From Aurelia coerulea (Eukaryota > Cnidaria > Scyphozoa > Semaeostomeae > Ulmaridae), in contig CM076959.1 in the NCBI GenBank assembly GCA_039566865.1, forward strand, positions 9,593,501-9,657,500: 64,000 nt of DNA, written 5' to 3'. A model generated the notes under the pieces. That model was given only the letters and a program-made list of their open reading frames with translations. It had not been told where the DNA came from and did not search any database. The position numbers were made by a program, and so were the translations under genes. Below, one piece after another: positions 1 through 9,807 of the stretch. The stretch's first letter is position 1. The number at the start of each line of letters is the position of its first letter.

Positions 1-518
1 AACAGATCAGATTCAACTACTCACTGAAAAACATCCCAATACCAACGAGAAATGCATACAAGAGAAGACTCATAGAAAAAGTAGAAAGCGTGGTTAAACG
101 TAATTTCAAAAGAGACCCCACGTAAAAAATAGTTATAAGATTTTGTCATCACAACATTCAGTGTATAAATGCACAAAAGTTGAGTAGAGTTTTCAGTTGT
201 CTGATGATCGCCGTATATTGTGAAACTCTGAGTAACAACGAAGAATGTAATCTTTCTTATTGTCTCACTCCTGAAGATTTTCTTATAAGTAAGCGATTTT
301 CTTATCAATAAATAGTCTGTGTTTGATGATTTTAATCAAGGCTAGATTATGGAATTACTTTAGATGTGAAATTTGTTTCACCTAAATTGGTAATACTTGT
401 CCAAAGTTACGAGTGACTTCATTTGGAAGCTGCTCTCAAAAATGCTCAAAACAAGAATGGAGAGGGGGATCAACTGTCGAATCGGAAAAATTAAGAAATG
501 TTAATACCATGCTTGAAA
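1..518. other. no recognisable gene
   Basis: I see no coding sequence, RNA gene or clear repeat here. The only longer open stretch, on the minus strand at 21-308, has no recognisable domain and biased AT-rich composition, so it is treated as chance. Confidence 0.5.
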
Positions 519-541
519 ATAATAATAATAATAATAATAAT
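519..541 (-). repeat. (ATT)n 3' tail of LINE
   Basis: A short AAT/ATT trinucleotide run lies about 70 bases beyond the stop codon of the minus-strand reverse transcriptase ORF. Read on the minus strand it is the 3' end of that element. The same type of tail ends the LINE copies near 5.03, 9.15, 27.17 and 57.35 kb, so it is probably the element's own microsatellite-like terminus. Confidence 0.7.
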
Positions 542-612
542 TCATTTATTTACAGGTGGTGAAATGTCTAGTTAATACAAACTAATAAAAACCAACTATC
601 TAATTACAAACC

Positions 613-1752
613 CTATTTACAAATGTTGCATCGGCATTGTTCTCCCTTCCAATTTTTGATCATTGTTTTAAACTGTTTTGTATTTTGTGCGGATTTTATG
701 TTGTCTGACAAAGTGTTCCAAAGTATACTACCTCTGAACGATAGGGAACTTTGTCCATATGACGATGTCTTAACTTTTGGCACCTGGAGTAGATTCTTTA
801 TTCTTAGGTCATATGTGATTTCTTTCGTTGCGAAAAACTCTGACAAAATAGAAGGACTAATGAAATTGGTGCATTCGTATATTTCGACCATTAGCTTTTG
901 CAGATTGCTACAATGGATCGTTATCTCTTCCGACCTTGCCAGTAGTTCTTCAAAGGTAGATGTATAATCGCCATGGAGAACTCTCAAGGCACGCTTATGT
1001 AGCCGGTTTATTCTGTTGTTAGTTGTTTTACCACAAAACATCCATATCAGTGGACAATAGTTAAAGGCTGACTTTATGAAAGTTTTGTATAGTATGTTTG
1101 CTTTATCCTTTTGTAGAAACCCAGCAATACGAGAGAACGCCTTTACTTTTTGACTTGCCTTTTTGCAAATACCTTCAACATGATTATGAAACTGTAGCTT
1201 TGAGTCAATCGTTATTCCAAGGAGTTTAACCTCATCGGTTGTCTTGATAGGTTGACCATTTATTTCAAGGCTCACTTTTTGACCCTTTTCAAGACCCATG
1301 AAAATAACCTGAAACTTGTCTGGGTTAGCTACCATTCGGTTGTCCTTGAACCATTTTAAGGCATTATTTATGTCTCCTTTGAGGGATCTCAAAATGTTAT
1401 CTATGCTATCTTCACATGAGTAGATAGTGTTGTCATCGGCAAAGTTGCAAACTTGTGAGTTCTCGATCGCGTATATGAAATCATTAATAAATAGATTGAA
1501 CAGTAAAGGTCCAAGAACTGAACCCTGTGGAACACCAGATTTTACTTGTTGCCAGTTACTGTAGGTACCATTTATCTTCACTCTTTGTAGCCTGTTTGTG
1601 AGGTAACTATGCAGTAAATTCAAACTATCTAAACTGAAGCCATATGCCTCAAGTTTCGCTAACAGCAGGTCATGAGGGATGCAGTCATAAGCTTTAGAAA
1701 GGTCCATTAGAACCATCCCAACCTTGCCTGACAAAATAGAAGCAATGATCAT
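613..1752 (-). pseudogene. LINE reverse transcriptase, 5'-truncated
   Basis: This 379-codon ORF covers the second half of a CR1/L2-like non-LTR retrotransposon polyprotein. From the N-terminus it shows RT motif A (DLSKAYD, about residue 18), the motif B region (VPQGSVLGPLLFN, about 73) and motif C (FADD, about 104). The thumb and connection region follows, with NYCPLIW near 230 and HKRALR near 252. It ends in a cysteine-rich tail, GEQCRCNICK. Both catalytic boxes are intact and there is no internal stop, so this is a fairly young copy. The endonuclease and RT motifs 0-2 are missing: homology stops near base 1740, as expected for 5' truncation during target-primed reverse transcription. The first Met is internal and not a real start. 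It is not expected to be mobile by itself. Confidence 0.9.
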
Positions 1753-2014
1753 GTCAGGGTCATGTCAGCTCCGTAAATTGTGCGATTTCATTCTAAACAC
1801 GCTTAGAAATTGATGAATTTAAGTTTTCTTTATTTTTTCCTAACAGTTTCTGAAACTGCTTCCTAGAAAAATTACTTATAGCCTCGGGCCATGTGGCAGA
1901 GTGTACTGAAGCCTCGAGTAAAAACTGTAGGAAGTAATGCAAGGTGTCACAAAGCATATGTGCCCCATTCATCTGGCTGCTGTGAGGATGATGAGGTTGC
2001 ATAGGATGACACAA
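1753..2014. other. no recognisable gene
   Basis: Flanking sequence between the truncated LINE and the microsatellite. Open frames here on both strands run into the pentanucleotide repeat and have no domain resemblance. Confidence 0.4.
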
Positions 2015-2107
2015 CATGGCATGACACGAAACGACATGACACGATACGATACGACACGACACGACACGACACGACACGATTCGATTCGATGCGATACGAC
2101 ACGACAG
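2015..2107. repeat. ACACG-type pentanucleotide microsatellite
   Basis: Tandem CACGA/TACGA units with point variants (ATACG, ATTCG, ATGCG) run for roughly 90 bases. The centre is the most regular part, and the sequence degrades to CGATTCGATTCGATGCGATA at the right side. Both strands are open through it, which explains the spurious repetitive ORFs (R-Y-D-T-T-R-H-D on one strand). Confidence 0.9.
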
Positions 2108-3356
2108 ATGTCCTGCTTCAACTTAGTCGATGCCTTTTTTTATCCAAGCAGACAGGCTGTGGCTAATTTATAACACAATAAATTTAAAGAGGAAATGGTT
2201 TCAAAAACAGCACTTTCTTTGTGCTCTAAAAATGCAAGAATCAAATTACTACGCCAATAAAGCTTTCTATTGCCTATTGCTTTGTTGGGGTTTTGTATAG
2301 TTTAAAAAAAGTTAATTGTATAGTTTACTGAAAACACCAAAACATTAAAATTCATTATACCTTAAGCCATTTCCAATGGTACAAAATTGCATATACAACG
2401 CTAGAAACATTTCTTTGAGTCCTAAGGAGGAAAATATCAAGTGTTGCGTTATTTCGGTATATGTTGCAGGGAGATAGAGGGCTCAAAGTTACCATTTTCA
2501 TGCTGGCATGCGCAGTTTCTGCTCTGTTCATCTAGCTATTGATAATTAGTATTATGCCAAGAAATGGGGTACAATTTTGGTACACCGTGTAGAAATTGAC
2601 ATTGTTGAGTTTCACACGAAACAAATTGTTTATGAGTGTCTCTGGGTTCTTCTAAAATTGGCTCTATGTTGATACATCACTCTTTCTTTCGAAAATATGG
2701 ACTCACGATAAAACTTCGAACGGAATTATCACCATCTTTCTAGATGACGATTCTTTCAATATCACGAGCAAAGGACAAATGCCTACATTATTGAGGATTA
2801 TTTTGTTTTCCTTGACACTAAGCTTGTGTTATCTTAATCTTGTCTACCCAGATTATCTTGTACCACAAGATGTACAACTTATGATGTTGAATTATGACAG
2901 TCACAATGCTTGGTTATTATACGACATTGACAAAAAGGTTATCTCAGTTGAACACCTGTCTTTGAATATGGTCTGACTTGACTAAAATTATGGGATTGTG
3001 GAACTCGACTGTTTTGCAGACATGTCCCCTGGGTTAAACCATTTCACTAGTTTTGCTTTTGCAACAGTTCTTGTCTTATCCAAAGAAGCGTTTAATCAAA
3101 AATAGATTGGTGGAAATCGCTAACGGGTGGACCAAAGCTCTTCAAATGTTTGAAAATTTGTAACGTACTTAAGATGTTGGAAGGAATCAAAATTTGATTG
3201 ATAGCCGAAAGTCTGAAAAAGTTTTTTCAGTTTTGTTCTCATTCTTCTGCGCATTATGTAGAATATACGTAAAATCGGATTCTGAGCATTCTGTTTAATA
3301 TAACGAATACGTCATAAAACTGTGCCGTATTGATTTCTCTCTGTTCAAACGGAATC
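2108..3356. other. no recognisable gene
   Basis: AT-rich sequence with only short open frames. A 65-codon plus-strand frame at 2779-2976 begins with a hydrophobic stretch that resembles a signal peptide, but it has no homology I recognise and no splice context that supports it. Confidence 0.4.
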
Positions 3357-3653
3357 GCCGTTTACACTATATCGGCACAAAATGAATACGATAGGTTTTG
3401 ACCATGCGCAGAGCGAGGATTTGTCAAGGAGCATGCTCTCATTTGCCAAATTATCGCCTCAATGTGAATCCGACATGAAATGATGCCGTATTCGCCGTTT
3501 ACACTATGCCGGTTGAGCGACGAAGCCAGTTAGCATGCCGTATTTATTTCGTGCGGTATTCAGTAAAAACTATGCCGACATAGTGTAAACGTGAGGCCAA
3601 TACGGCATAGTTTCATGCCGTATTCATTTCGTATCGGCACAGTGTAAATGGGC
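3357..3653. mobile_element. fold-back MITE with GTTTACACT-type TIRs
   Basis: The left end GCCGTTTACACTATATCGGC and the reverse complement of the right end GCCCATTTACACTGTGCCGA begin inverted repeats of about 35 bases. Both continue into AAATGAATACG. Related segments recur inside (near 3490-3515 and 3536-3590), so the element is internally palindromic. It has no coding capacity. I could not find a convincing target-site duplication, so the superfamily is open; hAT is one possibility. Confidence 0.7.
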
Positions 3654-3897
3654 TCTAAGTTTAATCGAGGGTTTTAGGCCTCTTTTCGTGCATTTCGAAG
3701 TTACGGATATTTTGTAAACTAAATTTTACCTATGTTTTCAATGCTTAGAAAAATAAAACAAAAATCGTTATAATACCTCGATGTCCAGCGTTGATTGTAT
3801 GTATGATTCAAAGAACAGTGAAGCGCGTGGCGAAAGCAAAGACAAATGATTATCTCAGTCTAAAAAAATACTTCTACCGCCACAGAAAGTAGCGAAC
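3654..3897. other. unannotated spacer
   Basis: Unique-looking AT-rich sequence between two inverted-repeat elements; nothing recognised. Confidence 0.4.
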
Positions 3898-3899
3898 TA

Positions 3900-4925
3900 G
3901 AGTGGTGTCGCCCATTATGCCCACGTCGTCGCGAAGTTCTGGGTTAGATCCAAAAAGAGCAATTAATGAAAAAACCAAATAGCCAGATTATATCACCAAC
4001 TAATGGAGAAAAAGATCACAGAGTATTGATTTTTTATGTAAACTCTTTATGCTGAATTTAGAAGATTTTAAAGAAGGGGGCAAAAACGTCGTTTTCTTCT
4101 AGCGTCGCCCATTATGGCCGCAGGAGAAACAATGAACACTACTCTCCGGTAAAAAGTTTTAATAAGAAAAACAGCTTGAATTACTGTTCTTTGTTATCAT
4201 TTGGTACTTTAAACCCAAAAATATCAATAAGAATTAACCTAAACTTCGAGTTTTGGCAATTGAAATACATGTTTCGAGTTGTTCTAAATCCTGCCTTATC
4301 TCTCGAGCATGGATGGATGCGTTTTGGCATAGTTCCTAAAATGAAAATAGACTTAATACAATGCTGCGTTTTTTTGTTTCGATGATTTTCCAAGTCAGTA
4401 AGTAAGATTTTAACCCAAATTGGTGTTTTTTTTAATAAATGTTGCATTTTAATATTTTGAAGCGATTTGAAACTTCTCTGGTATACTGATGGGCATACTG
4501 GGCGACGAAAATAGCAATTAGCAGCACTCAGACTTCATAACCTTAAATCTGAATCAGAAGTCAGTTTGCTTTGGTTTCATTGTAGATTTCCTCTCAAGAG
4601 ACAGGACTTCTGAAAAATCAAAGCTTATTTCAAAAATTCAAACCGCAAGGTGCCGAGCGAACAAAAAAGAAGGAAGGAATGTAAATAGAAGCATGAAATT
4701 GGCAATACTTGAAAAAATCAATTTAGAGATATGCACAAACCATCTCGTCGGGCTTCAATGCAAATGAACTGAAACTTCAGTGAAGGTCAAATCATGATAA
4801 AACAGATGTCAGCGAAGATTTTCCGCGCAATTGCAATTTTATTACTAGTCATCAGTCCCCTGAAATTTAATTTCTCTTGCTAGCCGGCCATAATGGGCGA
4901 CCGGCCATAATGGGCGACGCTACTC
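3900..4925. mobile_element. TA-flanked TIR element, copy 1
   Basis: The element is bounded by TA at 3898-3899 and 4926-4927. Terminal inverted repeats begin GAGTGGTGTCGCCCATTATG on the left and GAGTAGCGTCGCCCATTATG (reverse complement) on the right. A second copy of nearly identical length lies in opposite orientation at 35189-36218. The core CGCCCATTATG also occurs inside, near 4106, as a degenerate inverted form near 4490, and tandemly duplicated near 4886-4917, so these may be transposase-binding repeats. No transposase is encoded. A TA duplication with TIRs suggests Tc1/mariner-type mobilisation; this is inferred, not proven. Confidence 0.85.
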
Positions 4926-5029
4926 TACTACTTACCATCTGGCGAACTATTGGTCTACGAACTATATGTGCAGCGAACTATTGCTAAATGTGTAGCTATA
5001 TGTGTAGCGAACTATTGTTCTACTGACGA

Positions 5030-5062
<33 letters not shown>

Positions 5063-5149
5063 CATTATTATTATTATCAATTTATTTAAAGTAGGCCTAC
5101 ATATATATACAATACATACAATACAATACATATACATATAAGACATATG

Positions 5150-5166
5150 TACATATAGATACAATA
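5150..5166. repeat. 17-bp target-site duplication, left
   Basis: TACATATAGATACAATA occurs here and again at 7735-7751, immediately outside the two ends of the composite insertion. It is an exact duplicate of LINE 3' UTR sequence, and therefore marks the insertion point. Confidence 0.85.
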
Positions 5167-5242
5167 TAAAGTGAACGATGAGAAGAAGAGGGACAACTTC
5201 CAGAGAGAGCAGGCATCGAGTTTATCTTTTGCGCTTTTTTAT

Positions 5243-5294
5243 TCAGTTATCTGCTAACTAGTTTCGCCCACTAGGGCATCTTCAGAGCAACTGA
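5243..5294 (-). ncRNA. hammerhead-ribozyme-like motif, unit A
   Basis: Read on the minus strand: stem I TCAGTT-GCT pairs with AGC-(AGAT)-AACTGA. The core CTGAAGA is followed by one extra U, then stem II GCCC-TAGT-GGGC, core GAAA, a minimal stem III (C-TA-G) and UU before the stem I return. This matches the order of a type I hammerhead with a very short stem III; the base at core position 7 is A instead of the usual U, which the core tolerates. The extra U before stem II and a GUU cleavage triplet may weaken activity. Confidence 0.55.
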
Positions 5295-5375
5295 TTTATT
5301 AGGAGTATCAACCTCTATTTATAATATTTTGTATTTCCATATAAGGTTAATTAATTTAGTAGTATAATTTTGTCC

Positions 5376-5897
5376 TTATAAGGTAAAAAAGTTCTTGCCA
5401 TATGTTGTTGTTGTTGTTAGCCTCGCTCTCGTTGTTATCAGTTGAGTCGTTGTTCTTGTAGGGGACGGTTCTCGTTTTATGGTGTTGTAGTTTTGTGCTT
5501 TGTCATTTGACGTCAGATTGTCTTTCATCCCTCGTTTTGCGAGCTTCGCTTTTCCAATTCTTCGGTGCTTCTTGGCAAGTAGGCAAGTAGCCGATTCCTT
5601 GAATCTAAGCCACCCCGGGTGTACCTTTACCCTGTTCATTCTATTCGGTTCGGTTCTTTTCATTGGCGTTGTTCGCAATGCGATGTTTTCGCTTTGATGT
5701 GCTGTAGTTATAAAGTTTCTTGTTCTATTACGTCTGTTGTATGTCCTATTGTTGTTGCGTCGTGCATTGCTTGTTGCGTAGACTGATGTTGTTGTTGTTG
5801 TTGTTGTTGCTATAGTTGTTTGACGTATGTCGTTTGATTTCACGTCAGATTGACTTCGTTGTTTTCTTGAGTTTTGCAGTGTTGTTGTTGTAGTCGT

Positions 5898-5928
<31 letters not shown>

Positions 5929-5969
5929 CTTGTTTCCATTGTTGTTTGACGTGCGTCGTTTGGTTTCAC
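5376..5969 (-). CDS. Thr-rich low-complexity ORF in unit A
   Basis: A 197-codon ORF lies in the same sense as the hammerhead-like motif of unit A. Two poly-threonine tracts (about residues 17-30 and 54-60) come from ACA/ACG trinucleotide repeats. The rest is rich in Asn, Arg and Lys, with a basic stretch near 130-160 (LLAKKHRRIGKAKLAKRGMK). No domain is recognised. Units B and C do not keep the frame intact, so there is little sign of purifying selection. It may be a chance ORF created by the repeat, or a remnant of the element's leader region. Confidence 0.2.
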
Positions 5970-6085
5970 GTCAGATTGTTGAGTTGCTGCCCGTGATCGC
6001 GGATTTATGTCTGTGTTCTTGTCTTCATTTGTTGTTGGTTCCTTGGTCTTTCTCAGCGCTTCCTGCTTCTTGATGACTCTTCGAT

Positions 6086-6336
6086 GGCCTGCGTCCAGAC
6101 CGCTTTTGTTTGTTTGTTTGTTAACTTATTTTACATCGATTATCTACATCTAGCTTACTATATACAATTTTATATGTACAAGCAAACTAATCCAAATCGA
6201 TTAACAAACTAAATGGATAAATTAATTCTATTATTAGATAAATATACATGAATAAATATTTTTACAGTGTTTTACTAATTAATTGGAATACACAAAACTA
6301 ACTTTCAAAGGCATACTGGCAAGCACCGCAATATAA
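6086..6336. other. spacer between units A and B with (TTTG)n
   Basis: This stretch is not shared with unit C. It opens with a TTTG run (about 6103-6121) followed by TTAACTTATTTTACATCGAT, resembling the 3' tail of another minus-strand retroelement. The remainder is AT-rich and unassigned. Confidence 0.4.
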
Positions 6337-6414
6337 TATAAAGTGAACGATGAGAAGAAGAGGGACAACATCCAGAGAGAGCAGGCATCGAGTTGATCTT
6401 TTGCGCTTTTTTAT

Positions 6415-6466
6415 TCAGTTATCTGCTAACTAGTTTCGCCCACTAGGGCATCTTCAGAGCAACTGA
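6415..6466 (-). ncRNA. hammerhead-ribozyme-like motif, unit B
   Basis: Same 52-base motif as in unit A: CTGAAGA core, GCCC/GGGC stem II, GAAA core and extended stem I TCAGTT/AACTGA with an AGAT bulge. Sequence and spacing are identical through the core. It is 1172 bases from the unit A motif in the same orientation. Confidence 0.55.
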
Positions 6467-7603
6467 TTTATTAGGAGTATCAACCTCTATTTATAGTATT
6501 TTGTATTTCCATATAAGGTTAATTAATTCACTAGTATAATTTTGTCCTTATAAGGTAAAAAAGTTCTTGTCATATGTTGTTGTTGTTGTTGTTAGCCTCG
6601 TTCTCGTTGTTATCAGTTGAGTCGTTGTTCTTGTAGGGGACGGTTCTCGTTTTATGGTGTTGTAGTTTTGTGCTTTGTCATTTGACGTCAGATTGTCTTT
6701 CATCCCTCGTTTTGCGAGCTTCGCTTTTCCAATTCTTCGGTGCTTCTTGGCAAGTAGGCAAGTAGCCGATTCCTTGAATCTAAGCCGATTCCTTGAATCT
6801 AAGTCATCAAGAAGCAGGAAGCGCTGAGAAAGACCAAGGAAACAAAGAATCTACGAAACAGGTCGAAGACAACAACACAAACATAAACTCGCGACCGCGA
6901 GCAGCAACTCAACAGTCTGACGTGGAATCAAACGACATACGTCAAGCAACAAAAGCAACAACAACAACAACAACAACAATAGCAATAGCAAGACTGCAGA
7001 AAACAATGAAATCAATCTGACGTGAAATCAAACGACGGACGAAAGCAACAACAATAGCAGCAACAGCAACATTACAGAAAACAACGAAATCAAACTACAT
7101 ACGTCAAGCAACAATAGCAACAACAACAACAACATAACACAGGGAAAATATCTGACTACGAACTACACACTGACGTCGAAGGAAACAGAACTCCGTAACA
7201 ACAGCACATCGAAAAGACAACATCGCACTGCGAACAACGCCAAAGAAAAGAACCGAACCGAACTGAATGAACAGGGTAAAGGTACACCCGAGGTGGGTTA
7301 AGATTCAGGGAATCAGCCACTGGCAGAGAAGCACCGTAAACAAAATTGGTAAAGCGACGCTCGAAGAACGATGAAAGAAGATCTGACGTCAAAAGACAAG
7401 CACGAAAATACAACACCAGGACACGAGATCCGACCCCTACAACGACAACGACTCAACTGAAAAACAACGAGAACGAGGCTAACAACAGAAACAACATATG
7501 ACAAGAACATTTTACCTTATAAGGACAAAATGATACTTGTAAATTGATTAACCTTATATGGACATACATTTTACTATAAATAGAGGTCGATACTTTAACT
7601 TAA

Positions 7604-7655
7604 TCAGTTGCTCTGAAGATGCCCTAGTGGGCGAAACTAGTTAGCAGATAGCTGA
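7604..7655 (+). ncRNA. hammerhead-ribozyme-like motif, unit C
   Basis: Plus-strand copy inside the inverted unit. Stem I pairs TCAGTT (7604-7609) and GCT (7610-7612) with AGC (7643-7645) and AGCTGA (7650-7655). The core CTGAAGA is 7613-7619, stem II 7621-7632, GAAA 7633-7636, and the predicted cleavage follows U7642. Relative to units A and B one stem I pair changes from A-U to G-U, so pairing is preserved. Confidence 0.55.
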
Positions 7656-7734
7656 ATAAATGAAAAAAAGCGCAAAGATCAACTCGATGCCTGCTCTCTA
7701 AGGATGTTGTTCCTCTTCTTCATCGTTCACTATA

Positions 7735-7751
7735 TACATATAGATACAATA
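7735..7751. repeat. 17-bp target-site duplication, right
   Basis: Exact second copy of TACATATAGATACAATA flanking the composite insertion; see the left copy at 5150-5166. Confidence 0.85.
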
Positions 7752-7935
7752 GCTATAACTAAGTGCTAATTCAAGCCTACTATCTAAAAAAGTAAAATTT
7801 GTAAGAAAAAATTAAAAAAATAAATAAAATTCCGAATGATTAAATACAGATACATCTTACAGATTTTTACAATGCTTTTAATATTTACAATGTTTTCTTT
7901 TTTTTCTCGGTAAATACAGAGCAGAAAATTTAATA

Positions 7936-8340
7936 TCAGCTCAAGGACCCAACCTGTGCCACGAAAGGTCTGCATATTTTACAATTACATTCCTCTCCCC
8001 TCCAGGTTTTGATTTTCCTTTTGAAACTGGAGAGAGTATCTGACTGTTTTAGGTCATTGGGAAGTGCCTGCCATAATCTACACCCAAGAAACGATATTGT
8101 CTCTAAGCCATAGCACGTAGTGCGTGCTTGTGGCAAGGATAGGTTATGGCAGCCTCTTAACCCATAAGAAACCTGTTTTTCAATGAAAATGTCCTTCATG
8201 AAGCTGGGATTAAGGCTCAATTTTGTCTTAAAGACTTCAGTCATTAGCAATTGTAAATTCCTTATGTGGAGTGGGACCGAATTGTCTCTCAGTAACATCG
8301 TATCATAATCTGATCTCATATCTTTGTAAGTTATTCGCAA
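7936..8340 (-). pseudogene. LINE polyprotein C-terminus
   Basis: This 134-codon fragment is the end of a CR1/L2-like RT protein. Recognisable segments are RITYKD (from the usual RALRI-YKD block), a central LWQALPNDLKQSDTL block, and the C-terminal TWRGEECNCKIC followed by RPFVAQVGSLS. The frame is open upstream to about 8368, where homology ends abruptly. It encodes no catalytic residues. Its closest relative in the window is the fragment at 9302-9565, which shares the sequence order LPQ(A/E)RTT, KLWQ or RLWQ, LKQS and the final QVG(S/F)L. Confidence 0.85.
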
Positions 8341-8368
8341 TGCCCGTTCGTGACTATGGTTAACTAAT

Positions 8369-9144
8369 TAACGAAGGGCACGGCCCGATACATTTAGTTA
8401 CTACTTTCTTTCAATCTATTCTTTTAGATTGAGATAATCATTTGTTTTTGATTGTATGTACCTTGATTAAATTACCGTTAGTTTAAACGATGTTGATTTC
8501 TTTCACTTCGATTAAATTCTTCAATGTCCCTGTCAGTAGTTGGTGAGTTTCAGAGAGTTCGAAACACTGACTCTCTTCAAACTTACTTGAAAATTTGTCT
8601 GCGTTTTACGTTATAAATGAGGAAGCATTTCTCGAATGACAAATATTTTTCTCTGTTATTCAATTAATTTTGAATGTTTCATCCTCTCATTTGTGTCAGC
8701 CAAAGTCGCGTACTGGGTTTTTCAAAAAATGTATCCACTGTCAGACAAATCCCACTAAAAAGGTAATAAGATCCAGGTATACAAAACAACCAACTATGTT
8801 TTACTAAGGGTTCTATTTGATTTTGAGAATTTGCAAAGCATCATCTTAATCTCAACTGAAGAATTCCTGAAAACCCGCTGCCATAACTTTGGCTAAAACT
8901 ATATATGATTGGCCTAGTTTGATTTATTTTTCAACCACTAAAATGATAAAATAATGTTTGATCTAAGCTTTGGCATGTCTTTCTATGGGCATCAGAAAGT
9001 CAAAATCTACATGATAGTAAAGAACCAATGTTTGGCAAACAATCATATAGAAAACTAGAGCTTTTGATCAATGCCTAATGTTAAAACGAAATGATGTATG
9101 AAAAGCCATGAGAACAATCCCTTGGATAGATTTGAATCGGCAGT
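8369..9144. other. no recognisable gene
   Basis: AT-rich sequence between two minus-strand LINE copies. Only short frames are present and no repeat could be matched elsewhere in the window. Confidence 0.4.
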
Positions 9145-9301
9145 TATTATTATTAGTATTATTATTAAATATCTATTTAAAGTAGGCTAAAAAATCAATA
9201 GCTAAATTGCAGCTAATTAAGGCCTACTATTTACAATATACATAATTTACAATAAAACTAAAATTAATATATATTACAGGACAAATCAGAGTTAAAATCA
9301 A

Positions 9302-9565
9302 TCATGTTAGAAACCCAACTTGCGGGATATATACTTTGCAAAGCCTACAGTTGCATGTTCCACCATTCCAACATCTAATTCGTTTTTTGAACATAGGAAG
9401 GCTGTTTGATTGTTTTAGTTCTTGCGGTAAATGCTGCCACAGTTTATTTCCAAGGTAAGTAATGGACTCAACTCCAAAGGACGTAGTTCGTACTTTTGGC
9501 AGTTGAGCGTCATTACCATGCCTTAGGCAGTACCTAATATTTCGTTGCATGAAAATATCCTTCAT
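9302..9565 (-). pseudogene. LINE C-terminus, same copy as 9808-11088
   Basis: This 87-codon frame continues the protein encoded at 9808-11088 after one or more frame disruptions in 9566-9807. It carries SITYLGNKLWQHLPQELKQS followed by the cysteine motif CWNGGTCNCRLCK and ends QVGFLT. The function of the terminal cysteine cluster is not established; it looks like a small metal-binding knuckle conserved in this LINE group. Confidence 0.85.
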
Positions 9566-9807
9566 GAATGGTGGATTCAGACCCTATTTTGTTTTATAAA
9601 TTTCAGTCATGAGCAACTGTAGGTTTCTTACTTGGATTGGCAACGATTTAGATTGCTCCAGGAGAAACCGAAATCATTCTCGTAATCTTTATATGCAATG
9701 CGTAATGCCCTTTCTTGAATAGGATTTATTCTATGATTCAAAGCTCTATCATAAGAACATCCAAACAAGCGGACAGTAGCTGAAATGAGACAAAACGAAC
9801 GCCCTCA

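Larger units (their letters stand above)
5167..7734. mobile_element. Penelope-like tandem/inverted composite (non-autonomous)
   Basis: Three related units make up the insertion. Unit A (about 5167-6085, minus) is complete. Unit B (about 6337-6794, minus) repeats only the first half of A. Unit C (about 6797-7734, plus) is a full inverted copy of A joined head-on to B. Each unit carries, in its own sense direction, TTG/CAA-rich sequence, a TATAAATAG-like box (TATAATAT in A, TATAAATAG in C) and a hammerhead-like motif about 100-150 bases before its end. Partial tandem plus inverted 5'-truncated copies, with hammerhead motifs in pseudo-LTRs, are known for Penelope-like retroelements. No Penelope RT or GIY-YIG domain is visible, so this would be a non-autonomous derivative. 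The assignment is by architecture only. Confidence 0.6.
5033..8368 (-). mobile_element. 5'-truncated LINE split by a later insertion
   Basis: Read on the minus strand this is the C-terminal coding end (8340-7936), a 3' UTR and an (ATA)n tail at about 5033-5079. The UTR is interrupted by the 2.57-kb composite at 5167-7734. UTR sequence on both sides fits: a GGCCTAC/TTTAAATAAATTG block next to the tail, and a TGAATTAGCACTTAG block on the ORF side. The plus-strand LINE 3' end near 27.1 kb carries the same blocks in uninterrupted order, which supports the join. Homology starts near 8368, so the copy is heavily 5'-truncated. Confidence 0.8.

Noticed and set aside
2779..2976. 65-codon ORF with a signal-peptide-like start
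   Set aside because: The length is within chance expectation for AT-rich DNA and there is no supporting splice or homology evidence.
4181..4447. 88-codon minus ORF inside the TA-flanked element
   Set aside because: The copy at 35.2-36.2 kb does not keep the frame, so it is not a conserved transposase fragment.
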